From Sulfuricurvum sp. (GTDB lineage: Bacteria; Campylobacterota; Campylobacteria; Campylobacterales; Sulfurimonadaceae): 64,000 bases of DNA. The stretch lies in the NCBI RefSeq assembly GCF_028710345.1, contig NZ_JAQTUH010000005.1:124001-188000 (forward strand), read 5' to 3'. A model generated the notes under the pieces. The model had not been told where the DNA came from. It ran no database searches and was given only the letters and a program-made list of their open reading frames with translations. Shown piece by piece: positions 55,306-62,161 of this stretch (positions are counted from its first letter, which is position 1; the number at the start of each line of letters is the position of its first letter). The position numbers were made by a program, and so were the translations under genes.

Positions 55306-55411
55306 AATATGTTAAAATATTGCATCCCTCAAAAAAGGTTGCAATATGTCGATTCATGATCGTGATTACGTTAGAGCTAAAGAATTCGATTATAAAAAAA
55401 TGGAATACGTT
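55306..55411 (+). repeat. Duplicated leader plus N-terminal module, copy 2
   Basis: Copy 2 of the 106-bp repeat; offset 295 bp from copy 1. Includes the leader, the hairpin, the ATG and the first 21 codons. Confidence 0.9.
55317..55347 (+). promoter_or_regulatory. RBS-sequestering hairpin, copy 2
   Basis: ATATTGCA (55317-55324) and TGCAATAT (55340-55347) flank a loop with AAAAAAGG, identical to copy 1, with the ATG at 55346 in the 3' arm. Confidence 0.65.
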
Positions 55412-55855
55412 TTGCAAGTTGGAAAACGTTTAAAGAATTCCACTTTTGAATATACTAAATCAGGTGATTTATCATTGGAAATAACTAATAACAAATCTTC
55501 TGATTTTGAGCAAGATTTATCTCAATCAGAAATATTATTTTTAGAGGCACAAAGACATCGTTCTAACACAAAAAATGTTTTTATTCCTGATGATTGTCTT
55601 AGAAAATCTAGTTCAGTTTATACAGATAGGTCTCTTGAAATGCATTCTTTTCTTGAGGATAATAATCAGTTTAAAAATAAGCGTTTTTCTTATTCTAACG
55701 ATAAAGCTTATCCTACCTTTTTATCTTCTAATAATTCTTCTTCTAATTTAGATGAGTCTATTTTTTTTTCATTTTCTACATTTAAATTTTTTGCTACAAT
55801 TTTTTTAATGATATATTTTATTTATAAAATTACTTATTTTATATCTACTCACTAG
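55346..55855 (+). CDS. Tail-anchored prophage membrane protein B
   Basis: A 169-residue protein. Residues 1-21 duplicate the N-terminus of protein A (MSIHDRDYVRAKEFDYKKME). A long polar, Ser/Asn/Glu-rich region follows, then a C-terminal membrane helix (about 145-165, FKFFATIFLMIYFIYKITYF). Same design as protein A but with a longer middle. The shared N-terminus could be a sorting, assembly or partner-binding tag. Not recognised. Confidence 0.65.
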   Translation: MSIHDRDYVRAKEFDYKKMEYVLQVGKRLKNSTFEYTKSGDLSLEITNNKSSDFEQDLSQSEILFLEAQRHRSNTKNVFIPDDCLRKSSSVYTDRSLEMHSFLEDNNQFKNKRFSYSNDKAYPTFLSSNNSSSNLDESIFFSFSTFKFFATIFLMIYFIYKITYFISTH

Positions 55856-55871
55856 TCGCTAATAGCGACTA
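55853..55871. promoter_or_regulatory. GTCGCTA palindrome upstream of the 469-residue gene
   Basis: TAGTCGCTAATAGCGACTA is a palindrome of 9-base arms with a 1-base centre. A GTCGCTATTCCTTTAT half-site follows 64 bases after its GTCGCTA. The same arrangement recurs at 59848. Confidence 0.7.
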
Positions 55872-55980
55872 TCTAGCCCTTTTCTTCCCCTTATACGTTC
55901 CTTTATTGTCTTTTTAATGTCGCTATTCCTTTATTTTTAAAAAAATAACAAACTTCCAATAATAATTCATTGGAGTTTTT

Positions 55981-57390
55981 ATGGCTTTTAATTCAAGTGT
56001 TACTTCTCCTTGGATGGAGAGAATGCTCAAGCAAATGCAGAAAGATTATAATACCTTTACTCCTCCTAGGAGTATGTTGGATTATATTTCAGAACCAAAA
56101 TACGGTTGGGAAAATTTACGTTTAAAAAATTCTCCTTATTCTTCGATTGACTCGTTAACAAAGCCAACTGTTTTAAAAACAGCAGAACAGTTAAAAGCTG
56201 AGGCGGATTATTCTAAAATAATTAATGAAAAATGGTTAAAAGGTTCTGACGGTTCTATTGTTGATACTTCTTTAGATTTTATAGGTGGCAAAACAGGTGC
56301 AATTTTAACAGGTGCTCTTGTCGGTGGTACTTATTTAACAAATAAAGCTACTCAGATACAAAATCAATTAGACTCTACCCATAAATCTGTTTCTACAACT
56401 GTAGACAATTTAACTAAGAATTTGTTGTCACCTACAACTCCATTTGAGCCTCATTTCAATTATCCAGCTTCTACAGCACCTCAGTATCAGCCTCAAGCAT
56501 TTATTTACAATCCTGACAATAGCCCTCCTTTAGTTTCGGGGATTATGAATAGCTCAGTAATGATTGCAAAAGCTATTGACGGCTTATCTACAACATTAAA
56601 AGAATCTTTTGATTTACAAAACGGTTTAGCATTACAAAATATGACAAATAGTTATGAGCAAAATGAGCGTTCTATTGCCTCTATTCTTGCTATTGCTAAT
56701 TTTGTTAATGATATTGCAAACAATTTAAACGAGTACACTACTCTTGATGGTTTGCAGAAGGTTGCTGATTCAATTGCACAGTCTCAACCGATTGTTAACA
56801 ATCAACAAAATGTTAACTTAGATGTCACTCCTGTTGGTTATGCTATTGATAATCAAACTAAATCTTTAGAATCACAAACTAAAACTTTTGAGCAAAAATG
56901 GAACGAGATTATCGCTGTTCAAAAACAAGTAAATGACACTATAGGCAATACTTTAAATTATGCTCCATTGACTGAAGCTATTAATACACAAACTGCTTTT
57001 CATGCTGATGTCGCTACTGCAATTAGAGAACAAACAACTTCACATGGTACACATTTAGAAAATCTCTCTAACTGGGCTTCAACAGCACACGAAAATGAGC
57101 TCTTTAAACAAGCTCCACAAACTCATTTAGATTCAGAAGGTTTTGCACTTGCTCCTGAAATGTCACCACAACAACTTCAAGCATACAACAATGCTCAAAA
57201 TGTCAAACTTACTGACGATAAAAACACAATAAAAATTGAGGATGATGACTTTCGCCCTCTTCCTGACCCTTCTTCATTTTTCCCATTTATCCCTTTTGTT
57301 GGACGGGATTACGTTTTTAATCCTGATACAGAAATCGATGGTATTGACCATAATGTATTTATGCCTTTAAATATGGGGGCTAATCAATGA
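55981..57390 (+). CDS. Prophage 469-residue protein, candidate structural/adsorption
   Basis: The largest protein of the element after Rep's neighbours, 469 residues. It has an acidic-polar composition, a possible Gly-rich amphipathic or membrane segment (about 96-115, TGAILTGALVGGTYLTNKAT) and long predicted helices with Gln/Asn (about 190-380). The C-terminus is Asp/Pro-rich. It has no signal peptide or Walker motif. It begins a transcription unit behind a palindromic control module (55853) and overlaps the next gene by 4 bases. Function unknown. Confidence 0.6.
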   Translation: MAFNSSVTSPWMERMLKQMQKDYNTFTPPRSMLDYISEPKYGWENLRLKNSPYSSIDSLTKPTVLKTAEQLKAEADYSKIINEKWLKGSDGSIVDTSLDFIGGKTGAILTGALVGGTYLTNKATQIQNQLDSTHKSVSTTVDNLTKNLLSPTTPFEPHFNYPASTAPQYQPQAFIYNPDNSPPLVSGIMNSSVMIAKAIDGLSTTLKESFDLQNGLALQNMTNSYEQNERSIASILAIANFVNDIANNLNEYTTLDGLQKVADSIAQSQPIVNNQQNVNLDVTPVGYAIDNQTKSLESQTKTFEQKWNEIIAVQKQVNDTIGNTLNYAPLTEAINTQTAFHADVATAIREQTTSHGTHLENLSNWASTAHENELFKQAPQTHLDSEGFALAPEMSPQQLQAYNNAQNVKLTDDKNTIKIEDDDFRPLPDPSSFFPFIPFVGRDYVFNPDTEIDGIDHNVFMPLNMGANQ

Positions 57391-58172
57391 CTCAGGGTGT
57401 AGGTTTTAATACTGTTCAAAACATGGCTGAGGATGTCACTATGATGGTGGGATATTCTCTTTTTAATGAGTTTATACATGATAAGCTTTCTAAGTATCTT
57501 CCTGCTGAATATGATGCAAACGGTAAAGAAAAAATGAATATACCTTTGGAAGTTTTGAGCGGTGGTGGATCTTATCTTTTTACGTCTGCAACTATGAAAC
57601 TTATTCAAAAAGAAGAAAAATTTCTTGAGTATCTTTTCGCAGCGGGTGAGGCTGTAATTATTGTTCTTTATGCTCGTAATAAAAACTGGATTGAATCAGC
57701 AAAAGCAAAAATTGGCGCATTGCGTGGCTACAAAGCAGTAACTAAAAAACAATCTCATGATTCTCAAACCGATGTAACTAATAGTTTTGTTGGTCAAGTT
57801 TATCAAGCAATGCAAACGATCATACATGGCAGAGATTCTTCTAGTGTCACGGATACAATCCAAGCCGGAACTGCTGAGCAAGAACATGCACTTAATCGTG
57901 AAAACACTAACTTAAATTTTGCAAAAGCTAACAATGACGCTTTTTCTAAATCTCTTCTTTTAAAAATTGCCACGGGCGGTTTCACTCAAACTGATGAAGC
58001 AATTTTAAAAAAAGTTATTGGACGTTCTGATTTTGCAACAACTCCTATAGATCATAACGAATTAAACAAAATAAAAGAATTTATGATAATTACGGACTCA
58101 AACGGTAAATTTGTCGGACTTACTAAAGTCTTTACAGAGCTTTTAAATGGGCTTGCATTTATAAATAAATAA
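57387..58172 (+). CDS. Prophage membrane-associated hypothetical protein
   Basis: A 261-residue protein overlapping the previous gene (ATGA). One or two hydrophobic segments at about 50-65 and 80-97 (FLEYLFAAGEAVIIVLYAR) suggest membrane association, followed by a polar helical remainder (TDVTNSFVGQVYQAMQTII...). The helical-transmembrane pattern is consistent with a virion membrane or assembly protein. No ATP-binding motif is seen. Not recognised. Confidence 0.55.
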   Translation: MTQGVGFNTVQNMAEDVTMMVGYSLFNEFIHDKLSKYLPAEYDANGKEKMNIPLEVLSGGGSYLFTSATMKLIQKEEKFLEYLFAAGEAVIIVLYARNKNWIESAKAKIGALRGYKAVTKKQSHDSQTDVTNSFVGQVYQAMQTIIHGRDSSSVTDTIQAGTAEQEHALNRENTNLNFAKANNDAFSKSLLLKIATGGFTQTDEAILKKVIGRSDFATTPIDHNELNKIKEFMIITDSNGKFVGLTKVFTELLNGLAFINK

Positions 58173-58182
58173 GGAAAAACAA

Positions 58183-58362
58183 ATGGCTGACACTACAACT
58201 CCCGATACTCGTGATATTTTTACAAAAGAGCTCGATTACTTACACGATCATCAAATGTTATTAGAATTTATAGCTTTCACTCTTGCAGGTGGTAATGCTG
58301 TCAACTCATTGGGTTTGAAATTTCATACTATCAATTTTCAAACGGCTACACCGCAACAATGA
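58183..58362 (+). CDS. Small prophage protein with a hydrophobic core
   Basis: A 59-residue protein with RBS AAGGAAAAAC and start ATG at 58183. The N-terminus is polar (MADTTTPDTRDIFTKEL), and residues 25-40 are hydrophobic (MLLEFIAFTLAGGNAV). It overlaps the next gene by 4 bases (ATGA). Size and position fit a minor virion component. Not recognised. Confidence 0.6.
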   Translation: MADTTTPDTRDIFTKELDYLHDHQMLLEFIAFTLAGGNAVNSLGLKFHTINFQTATPQQ

Positions 58363-59183
58363 TAATATCACATTCATACATCGATCACAAGCTTTTGCTT
58401 TTTGATTTTTTTGGAACTGGTTACGCCAATGGTTTTCATACTGTGGGATTTATTAATAAATTGATAACTAACAATTCGGGATTTTATCTCTCTTATCAAA
58501 ACAATTATTTTTATCTCAATTCTAATACGGTTATGTATCATTACACTGGTGTACAACAGTATGCAGGTTTTAATAATATGATCTTAAATGTTTTAGAAAA
58601 CTTAGGCGATACTACCCTTTTAAGTTCAAAGTTCCTTAGCGAATTTTCTCATGCTGACCAAATTTTATTTTGTCAATCTTTGCAAGATGAGCAATTAAAA
58701 CTTTATTATGAGCCATTAAATACAGAATTTCCTATAATTTTTAATCTTGTTGGCGGTGGTTCTTCTTGTCCTAAAATTGTTTGCTATGCACTTATTGATT
58801 ATAAATCACTTTTGACACTTTCGTTATATCCCTATTTTAACCTTATCGATGATAGAAATTTAGACTACTCAAGTGGACGCTCTTATAACATTCACTTTGA
58901 TTACTTATTTAATTATCGTTATGATAATTATGATATTTTGAATTCGGGTAATCGTCGTACTTATGAGTTTTTCAGTGATTTTTCAATTTTTAAGCCAAAC
59001 AATCTTCTTTCCTCTGTTTATACACTTATGCATCTAAATGGTCACGATCAGTCATTATTTAATAATGCAGTAAATTTCAATTCTTGTTCAATGATTCATA
59101 ATGTTGACCATTTTAATTTTTATAATAAGTATGTTAATGAGTTAAATAATCGATTTAATAATTTATTACAAGGAGTTATCTAA
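58359..59183 (+). CDS. Prophage 274-residue protein, candidate capsid protein
   Basis: A 274-residue protein very rich in Tyr, Phe, Asn and Leu and predicted mostly beta (FDFFGTGYANGFHTVGF, NYFYLNSNTVMYHYTGVQQYAG). There is no signal peptide or motif. Size is close to the jelly-roll major capsid proteins of small tailless phages, which have about 270-330 residues; this is the only basis for the suggestion. It overlaps its upstream gene by 4 bases and abuts the next. Confidence 0.5.
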   Translation: MIISHSYIDHKLLLFDFFGTGYANGFHTVGFINKLITNNSGFYLSYQNNYFYLNSNTVMYHYTGVQQYAGFNNMILNVLENLGDTTLLSSKFLSEFSHADQILFCQSLQDEQLKLYYEPLNTEFPIIFNLVGGGSSCPKIVCYALIDYKSLLTLSLYPYFNLIDDRNLDYSSGRSYNIHFDYLFNYRYDNYDILNSGNRRTYEFFSDFSIFKPNNLLSSVYTLMHLNGHDQSLFNNAVNFNSCSMIHNVDHFNFYNKYVNELNNRFNNLLQGVI

Positions 59184-59549
59184 ATGCCTAAATATCGCGT
59201 ACAACTCAAACAGGGTTCACGTACCATAGTAAATAATATTGAAGCCAAAAGCGTTCAGGCTGTTATCCAATTTTTTGAAACTCTTACCACAATGAAAGTA
59301 ACAGAGGTTTTAAAGATTGAATATGAAAATAATACCCTTCAACCCATCGACGATATGCAATATTATCCTCTTGGCAAGTTTATAGCAAGAAATGAATCAT
59401 CATCTAAATCTCACCAGTTTATATTACAAAATATTAAACTAACAAAGAATAGTGATGATGTGGATAATTTAGCTCGTCTTTGTCTTGAGATCGATGGTTT
59501 AAACGTTACTTCAACTTTTGCAGGACTTCTTAAAAACAAATTGGTTTAA
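59184..59549 (+). CDS. Prophage hypothetical protein
   Basis: A 121-residue soluble protein (MPKYRVQLKQGSRTIVNNIEAKSVQAVIQFFETLTTMKV...), alpha/beta, starting directly after the previous stop with AAGGAG upstream. It ends the central operon; a 475-base non-coding region follows. Not recognised. Confidence 0.55.
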   Translation: MPKYRVQLKQGSRTIVNNIEAKSVQAVIQFFETLTTMKVTEVLKIEYENNTLQPIDDMQYYPLGKFIARNESSSKSHQFILQNIKLTKNSDDVDNLARLCLEIDGLNVTSTFAGLLKNKLV

Positions 59550-59570
59550 TTATCATTCTCTTTCCCCTCT

Positions 59571-59590
59571 CCCCTTTTGGGCGAAAGGGG
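59571..59590 (+). terminator. GC-rich hairpin at the start of the 475-base non-coding region
   Basis: CCCCTTT (59571-59577) pairs with AAAGGGG (59584-59590) around TGGGCG, 22 bases after the previous stop codon. It is a terminator or part of an origin. Confidence 0.5.
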
Positions 59591-59847
59591 ACTATGTCCC
59601 TCTGAAGCCCAAAATCTTCTTCTTTTTTTCTCTTGGGGTTTTTAGGGGTTTACCCCTAATCAAGCGGAGCGCAACTGCTCTTAACACACTTATTTAAACA
59701 CGATGAGCTTTTCTGAGGGGATAGTAGCTTTCCACCTTTGGCACTTTCACCCCTCATTTTCCCTGATAAATCAAACACTTTTTGCTTCTTTACAGTATCC
59801 GACGCGTACGGTTCGAGCCAATAAATTTAAACTTACTTTTCTTTTTA

Positions 59848-59862
59848 GTCGCTAATAGCGAC
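59848..59862. promoter_or_regulatory. GTCGCTA palindrome upstream of the 114-residue gene
   Basis: GTCGCTAATAGCGAC, identical to the palindrome at 55855-55869. A GTCGCCATTCCTTTAT half-site follows at 59912, again 64 bases downstream. Confidence 0.7.
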
Positions 59863-60024
59863 ATATTACCCTTTATAGCTTCCAATTACACGGCTTTAAA
59901 ATCCCTCTCATGTCGCCATTCCTTTATATTAAAAAATATCAAATAATTTCGATGTTTTAAAAAAACAATCTTTGCAAAGATTCAACGATTGCGATTTTAA
60001 GCTAAAAAATAAAAGGGGACAAAA

Positions 60025-60369
60025 ATGTCTTACATTTCACAAAGCGTTAAAGGTGTTCACCGCACTAATAACAAGATGATGTCTAAAAATGATGAAAATG
60101 TGCTTTTTTCTTTAATGGAGGGGAAAGTAGAGTTTTTTAAATCTATCGGAACGGGGGGAACTTCTTTGCCTTCTGCTCCTACAAAATTGAAAGCTTTGAA
60201 GTTTGGAATCAGTGACCCTGATCTTAAATTAAGTGCTACTGCAACACTTAAACACATCAAAGCGTCAAAACACGCAGGTGATGTTTTTGCGTTGGTCGGT
60301 CTTTTCGATGCTGATTATGTTGCAACAACTTCCGCTAAAAAAATCAAATTGATTCATCAAGGAGCGTAA
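60025..60369 (+). CDS. Prophage 114-residue protein, candidate coat component
   Basis: A 114-residue protein led by a very strong site (AAAAGGGGACAAAA), so probably made in large amounts. It has an internally repetitive alpha/beta composition (KLKALKFGISDPDLKLSATATLKHIKASKHAGDVFALVG). It forms a pair with the next gene (115 residues, 1-base gap). High expression plus a dedicated control module suggests a virion structural protein. Not recognised. Confidence 0.55.
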   Translation: MSYISQSVKGVHRTNNKMMSKNDENVLFSLMEGKVEFFKSIGTGGTSLPSAPTKLKALKFGISDPDLKLSATATLKHIKASKHAGDVFALVGLFDADYVATTSAKKIKLIHQGA

Positions 60370-60370
60370 T

Positions 60371-60718
60371 ATGAAATCTATGATTAAAAACAAACTTGGT
60401 GACACTACTTTAACAAGTTATTTGCCAATGACGGGCGCAAACGCTGTAACTCTTATGGAAGCTGTTTCTGAAGGTACTTACGAAGTATTTGAAAGCGATG
60501 GCGGTCAAGTTGGTACAGATGCGGGTGTAACTTTATGTTACGATGTTAAAGTACAACTTCGCGATAGTGCAACAGGTAAAAAAGATTACCTTAACATTCT
60601 TGCAAAAAGTTCTGTTAGTCCTGAAGAGATTCAAACCGCACTTACTGGTATCACAATCAACATGATTAAAGTTGACGAAGTCGTCGTACTTCTCTATTCT
60701 CCTATCACCTTCTCTTAA
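60371..60718 (+). CDS. Prophage 115-residue protein, paired with the previous gene
   Basis: A 115-residue beta-rich protein (TLTSYLPMTGANAVTLMEAVSEGTYEVFE, GVTLCYDVKVQLRDSATGK) with a GGAGCG ribosome site inside the preceding gene end. It has no signal peptide. The size match and adjacency to the 114-residue gene suggest they act together, for example as virion proteins. Not recognised. Confidence 0.55.
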   Translation: MKSMIKNKLGDTTLTSYLPMTGANAVTLMEAVSEGTYEVFESDGGQVGTDAGVTLCYDVKVQLRDSATGKKDYLNILAKSSVSPEEIQTALTGITINMIKVDEVVVLLYSPITFS

Positions 60719-60736
60719 TGAGAGGGGGATACCTAC

Positions 60737-61507
60737 ATGGAATTTACACAAATTTCTTCCGCTGTTGATATAATCAAAGCGATTATTAATAACGATTTAA
60801 GTCCCGCTCTCTCTGATTTGGCACAAAATACTTCTACAATTGATGAAATTATTTCTTCTGAAAAGGCACTTTTAAACGAATTAATAATTATTTCTTCTGT
60901 TTTAGATGGTTCTACTATGAAGGGTGATAAGGGTGATAATGGTTCAGACGGTTTAACAGCTTATCAAATAGCATTAAATAATGGCTTTATAGGTACTGAG
61001 CAAGAATGGTTAACTAGTCTCATTCCTCCTATTCCTCCATGCATTTACGATCCTATCCTTTGCGAAGCTACGGCTGATTTTGTTGTAACTTCTGTAACCC
61101 CCTCCCCCATCGAAGGTTTATCTTATGCCGTCAAAGCAGGTGAAGTTTACGAGATTATGGGAGCGATTGAATTTCTATCAACCGTTGCAACAACGGGCGT
61201 TTCTGTACAGTTAAATAGCCCCTCCGCCAGTGTCAATTTTGTTGATATAGATATCCCTACATCACATCTTGATGGAATTCAAACTATCGTAAATCAGTTT
61301 CCAAACTTTATTTACAATTCAAATGTTTCCAAAGTCGTTGGAACTGGTGTAACGGCAATTAATCAATATCTTACTGCAATAGTTCGTGGTTTTATTGTTG
61401 TAGCAAATAACGGAAATATCACTTTGTCAATCGGTACAGAGGTAGCAAACTCTACTGTCCGCTTCCTATGGGGCAATTCAAAAATGATTTTACGAAGGGT
61501 TAAATAA
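60737..61507 (+). CDS. Collagen-like, tail-fibre-type spike protein
   Basis: A 256-residue protein. A coiled helical start (about 1-55) is followed by a short collagen-like stretch (GDKGDNGSDG, about 63-72) and the LTAYQIALNNGFIGTEQEWL segment (about 73-92), a recurrent element of tail fibres and spikes that connects to a receptor-binding end. The remaining ~160 residues are beta-rich, plausibly a trimeric head. This is a host-recognition candidate. It ends with a 1-base overlap with the holin-like gene. Confidence 0.75.
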   Translation: MEFTQISSAVDIIKAIINNDLSPALSDLAQNTSTIDEIISSEKALLNELIIISSVLDGSTMKGDKGDNGSDGLTAYQIALNNGFIGTEQEWLTSLIPPIPPCIYDPILCEATADFVVTSVTPSPIEGLSYAVKAGEVYEIMGAIEFLSTVATTGVSVQLNSPSASVNFVDIDIPTSHLDGIQTIVNQFPNFIYNSNVSKVVGTGVTAINQYLTAIVRGFIVVANNGNITLSIGTEVANSTVRFLWGNSKMILRRVK

Positions 61508-61698
61508 TGCATATCGATATATCAGTTTTACTAACAATTCTTTTTGGTGCTATAGCCTTTATTGGCTATCTCGGTAACGTACTCGTTAAAGGCGTTTCAT
61601 GTTTAACGACTCTTAAAAAAGATATTGAATATATCAAGCTCAATCAAGCAGACATTATCAAAGACATCGAAATAATCCAAAAAAAGGTTTATAAATGA
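61507..61698 (+). CDS. Holin-like small membrane protein
   Basis: A 63-residue protein with an N-terminal membrane helix (about 5-27, ISVLLTILFGAIAFIGYLGNVLV) and a charged, coiled C-terminus (TLKKDIEYIKLNQADIIKDIEIIQKK). Single-helix holins look like this, and it is immediately in front of the peptidase gene (4-base overlap), which fits a lysis cassette. Confidence 0.6.
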   Translation: MHIDISVLLTILFGAIAFIGYLGNVLVKGVSCLTTLKKDIEYIKLNQADIIKDIEIIQKKVYK

Positions 61699-62054
61699 TT
61701 CAACTAAAATTCTTCAAACTCTCAGAGTTTACGTGTAAATGCGGATGCGGTCTTAATAATATGCAAGATGCTCAACTTCTCAAACTTGATAAAGCCCGTG
61801 AACTTGCTAACATCCCTTTTTCTGTTAATTGCGGTACACGTTGCCCAAAACATAATAAAGATGAAGGCGGAGAGGATAATAGCTCACATTTGAGAGGTCT
61901 AGCTACTGATATATCAGCAAAAACAAGTCAAGAAAAATTCTTAATCATTTCCGCTCTTTTAAAAGTCGGATTTAAGCGTATTGGTGTCTATTCAACTTTT
62001 ATACATTGTGATAGTGATACAACTCTTCCACAAAATGTAATTTGGCATAAGTAG
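61695..62054 (+). CDS. M15-family peptidase (endolysin/spike peptidase)
   Basis: A 119-residue zinc peptidase of the M15_3 (D-Ala-D-Ala carboxypeptidase-like) type. It has the FTCKCGCGL cysteine cluster near the N-terminus, CGTRCPKHN, the zinc ligands in SSHLRGLATDIS (H65, D72) and IGVYSTFIHCD (H104). Such enzymes cleave peptidoglycan peptides and serve as phage endolysins. The overlap with the holin-like gene supports lysis. It is the last gene before attR (74 bases). Confidence 0.85.
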   Translation: MIQLKFFKLSEFTCKCGCGLNNMQDAQLLKLDKARELANIPFSVNCGTRCPKHNKDEGGEDNSSHLRGLATDISAKTSQEKFLIISALLKVGFKRIGVYSTFIHCDSDTTLPQNVIWHK

Positions 62055-62127
62055 TTTTTAAGCTTTTTAGAACTAACATTCTTAATCTCAAATTCAATAT
62101 ATGTTTATATTTGGTAGTCCAAAAAGT

Positions 62128-62156
62128 GGTTAACAATAATATAAATTATATTGAAA
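62128..62156 (+). other. attR: XerCD dif-like site
   Basis: Same spacer TATAAA and right arm TTATATTGAAA as attL; left arm GTTAACAATAA, which differs from attL by one inserted base. It ends 5 bases before the host methyltransferase stop codon. Confidence 0.75.
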
Positions 62157-62161
62157 AATAC

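Larger units (their letters stand above)
59550..60024 (+). other. 475-base non-coding region; candidate origin/packaging region
   Basis: No credible gene. Holds several stem-loops: 59571-59590 (CCCCTTT/AAAGGGG), 59643-59658 (TAGGGG-TTTA-CCCCTA), 59714-59720 with 59750-59756 (TGAGGGG/CCCCTCA, 29-base loop), a palindrome at 59848-59862 and a half-site module before the 60025 gene. This density of structure is what one sees in rolling-circle origins and packaging signals. Confidence 0.5.
51001..62156 (+). mobile_element. dif-integrated ~11.1 kb prophage of an unusual small phage
   Basis: All genes are on the plus strand, tightly packed, AT-rich, with frequent ATGA overlaps. The ends are XerCD dif-like sites, 11,128 bp apart. 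Content: HTH protein, rolling-circle-type Rep, several one-helix membrane proteins, unrecognised structural candidates, a collagen-like spike protein, a holin-like protein and an M15 peptidase. Absent: integrase, terminase, portal, Zot or any Walker-A protein. This suits an element that borrows host XerCD to integrate, as CTXphi and other dif phages do. Virion type is not settled. Confidence 0.8.

Noticed and set aside
56281-56330. Walker-A-like GGKTGAILTG in the 469-residue protein
   Set aside because: The spacing does not match GxxxxGK(S/T), there is no hydrophobic strand plus Walker B, and the segment is more like a glycine-rich amphipathic or membrane stretch.
51063-62054. Classical inovirus (filamentous phage) prophage
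   Set aside because: Size, dif integration and Rep fit, but no Zot-like ATPase with a Walker A motif, no short signal-peptide-plus-helix major coat protein and no pIII-like gene can be seen, while a lysis-type peptidase is present.
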